From NCBI GenBank assembly GCA_938004815.1, contig CALKVR010000544.1:1-5710 (forward strand): DNA of 5,710 bases. Reading direction: 5' to 3'. Each line of letters starts with the position of its first letter. The stretch's first letter is position 1. Source of the stretch: an uncultured Polyangiaceae bacterium (GTDB lineage: Bacteria; Myxococcota_A; Polyangia; Polyangiales; Polyangiaceae). Made by a program: the position numbers and the translations under genes. The notes below the pieces were generated by a model. It made no database searches. It saw nothing but the letters and a program-made list of their open reading frames with translations, and was not told where the DNA came from. Below are positions 4,439-5,710 of this stretch, piece after piece.

Positions 4439-5368
4439 GTGGGCAAGCGACGTCATCGCGGGCGCGTGGCCTTGGTCCTCGGGGCGGGCGGCCCCGTCGG
4501 CCACGCGTACCACGCGGGCGCGTTGAAGGCGCTCGAAGAGGGGCTCGGTTGGGACGCGCGCGACGCAGATCTGGTCGTCGGCACCTCTGCGGGGGCCCAG
4601 GTCGGCGCGCTCCTCCGCGCGGGTCTTGCGGCAGGCGATCTTGCTGCGCGGGCGGCGGGCGAGGAGCTGAACGCCGAGGCCGGCGCGATCGCGAGGCACT
4701 TCATCCGCCCTTGCCATCGAACGCCCGACCCGCGCCTGCCGCGCAGCTTTTCGCCCGCGTCTCCTGGGATGCTTCTCGCCTCGTTGCGCCGGCCCGGGCT
4801 CCTGCGCCCTGGCCGCATCCTGTCGGCGCTCTTGCCCGAGGGGCGCGTTCGCCTCGACGCCCAATCGGAGGGGCTTCGAAGCTTGTTCGGCGACGCGTGG
4901 CCGGAGCGCGATCTGTGGATCACGTCGGTGCACCTCGATAGCGGAGAGCGCGTGGCCTTCGGGGCTCCGGGCGCGCCGCCGATCGACGTCGGCACCGCGG
5001 TGACGTGCTCCGGCGCCGTGCCCGGCGTACACGCAGCGGTCCGCTGGGATGGCAGGCGGTACGTCGATGGCGGCGTCGCGTCGGCGACGCATCTCGATCT
5101 CCTCCCGCCTCAGGGCTTCGACACGGTCATCGTCAGCTCTCCGCTCTCGATGTTCTCGATCATGCGGCGGGGCCTGTGGCGCGACATCGGCGCGCTCCAA
5201 GGTACGACGAACGTCGTCGCGCTCGAGCCTTCCGGTGCTGCGTTGCGCGCGATGGGGCAGAACCCCATGGCGCTCGAAAAGAGCCCGCTCGTCGTGAAGG
5301 CGGCCTACGAGAGCACGCTCGGCTGGCTGGAGCGCGGAGGCCACGAGCGGTTCGTCGGCCTGTTCTGA
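4439..5368 (+). CDS. Patatin-like phospholipase (serine lipid acyl hydrolase)
   Basis: 309-residue patatin-fold hydrolase, expected to cleave acyl chains from phospholipids with a Ser-Asp dyad. All family marks are present: the oxyanion-hole glycine loop LGAGGPVG (14-21), the nucleophile elbow VVGTSAGA (46-53) with S50, the block AVTCSGAVPGVHAAV (187-201), and YVDGGV (208-213) with catalytic D210. Length fits single-domain bacterial patatins; there is no signal peptide or membrane segment, so it is probably cytoplasmic or a secretion-system effector without visible tags. The start is GTG at 4439, with no good ribosome binding site; a GTG at 4466 (giving MALVLGAGG) is a credible alternative. 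The gene diverges from the Tat-signal gene across 65 bases and ends 12 bases before the convergent exonuclease gene. Confidence 0.92.
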   Translation: MGKRRHRGRVALVLGAGGPVGHAYHAGALKALEEGLGWDARDADLVVGTSAGAQVGALLRAGLAAGDLAARAAGEELNAEAGAIARHFIRPCHRTPDPRLPRSFSPASPGMLLASLRRPGLLRPGRILSALLPEGRVRLDAQSEGLRSLFGDAWPERDLWITSVHLDSGERVAFGAPGAPPIDVGTAVTCSGAVPGVHAAVRWDGRRYVDGGVASATHLDLLPPQGFDTVIVSSPLSMFSIMRRGLWRDIGALQGTTNVVALEPSGAALRAMGQNPMALEKSPLVVKAAYESTLGWLERGGHERFVGLF

Positions 5369-5380
5369 GCCACCACTGTC

Positions 5381-5710
5381 TCAACCCAGCTCGACGACGA
5401 CGGGCGCGTGATCGCTCCCGAGCACCTCTTTGCGCACGACGCAGCTCGTGACCCGTGTGGCGAGCGCGGCGCTCGCAAGCACGAAGTCGATGCGCCACCC
5501 GACGTTCTTGTCGCGCAGGTTTCGCCATGGCGCCCACCATGTAAAAAGATCCTTCGCGTCGGGGTGGCGGTCACGGATGACGTCGACGAGCCCGGCGTCG
5601 ATGGCCTGACGCAAGAGCGCGCGCTCGTCCGTGCGCTGGCCGATCGCGCCCGCCTTCACCTGGGATGGGTGCAGATCGGCGTCGGTGAGCGCGCGGGCCT
5701 GGTCATGAAC
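5381..5710 (-). CDS. xth: Exonuclease III family AP endonuclease, C-terminal part
   Basis: The last 109 residues of an EEP-superfamily DNA repair nuclease, which cuts at abasic sites and digests 3' ends in base excision repair. The start is beyond base 5710. Family marks are LTDADLHPS (residues 8-16 of the visible part), GLVDVIRDRHPDAKDLFTWW (40-59), NVGWRIDFVLAS (69-80) with the conserved Asp of the RID motif, and the closing GSDHAPVVVEL (98-108). The latter carries the catalytic Asp-His pair (D100, H101). The upstream GDxN block and the metal-binding Glu are outside the window. Nothing looks damaged. It is convergent with the patatin gene, 12 bases apart. It could be named xthA or exoA depending on the lineage. 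Confidence 0.88.
   Translation of the reverse strand, partial: VHDQARALTDADLHPSQVKAGAIGQRTDERALLRQAIDAGLVDVIRDRHPDAKDLFTWWAPWRNLRDKNVGWRIDFVLASAALATRVTSCVVRKEVLGSDHAPVVVELG

Noticed and set aside
2931..4526. 531-codon plus-strand open frame across the lipoprotein and Tat-signal genes
   Set aside because: Its product is Arg-rich low-complexity sequence, and it overlaps two genes with clear signal peptides in other frames or on the other strand.
4337..5344. 335-codon minus-strand open frame opposite the patatin gene
   Set aside because: It mirrors the patatin gene, whose catalytic motifs are intact. The product is Arg/Ala-rich with no recognisable domain.

Overview
The window is very GC-rich, with strong GC bias at third codon positions, short intergenic gaps and frequent ATGA stop/start overlaps. 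This codon use, together with a Cys-rich lipoprotein, a Tat-exported protein of unknown function and sigma-54-type promoter motifs, suggests a member of the Myxococcota (deltaproteobacterial type). That placement is an inference; no rRNA or other marker gene is present.

Bases 1-3016 hold a sulfane-sulfur (persulfide) handling locus arranged around a divergent control region. Leftward is a TauE/SafE-type sulfite/organosulfonate exporter (C-terminal end beyond the window). Rightward is a tightly packed operon: a YeeE/YedE sulfur-transport half (692-1120), a DUF6691-type second half (from 1117), a metallo-beta-lactamase-fold persulfide dioxygenase (1546-2475), a single-domain rhodanese (2472-2825) and a 64-codon ORF (2822-3016) that resembles the C-terminus of a class I methyltransferase. 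Expected chemistry: the dioxygenase oxidises glutathione persulfide to sulfite, the rhodanese moves sulfane sulfur between persulfide, sulfite and thiosulfate, the YeeE/DUF6691 pair moves a sulfur species such as thiosulfate across the membrane, and TauE exports sulfite.

The 189-bp gap between the divergent genes (503-691) carries two back-to-back -24/-12 (sigma-54) promoter matches, one per strand. Between them lie two inverted repeats and three TGAAACG repeats spaced by whole helical turns, which looks like a shared enhancer for a bacterial enhancer-binding protein. Two operon genes depart from their families. The DUF6691 half has Arg where the conserved Cys is expected, lacks its last membrane segment and has no stop before the dioxygenase. 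The dioxygenase has a 14-residue in-frame insertion splitting its HxHxDH metal motif.

Bases 3124-5710 are unrelated housekeeping or accessory genes: a Cys-rich lipoprotein (+), a convergent Tat-signal protein of unknown function (-), a divergent patatin-like phospholipase (+), and the C-terminal part of an exonuclease III family AP endonuclease (-) entering from the right edge. No gene-free stretch exceeds 300 bases. I saw no tRNA, rRNA, CRISPR array, insertion sequence or phage feature.
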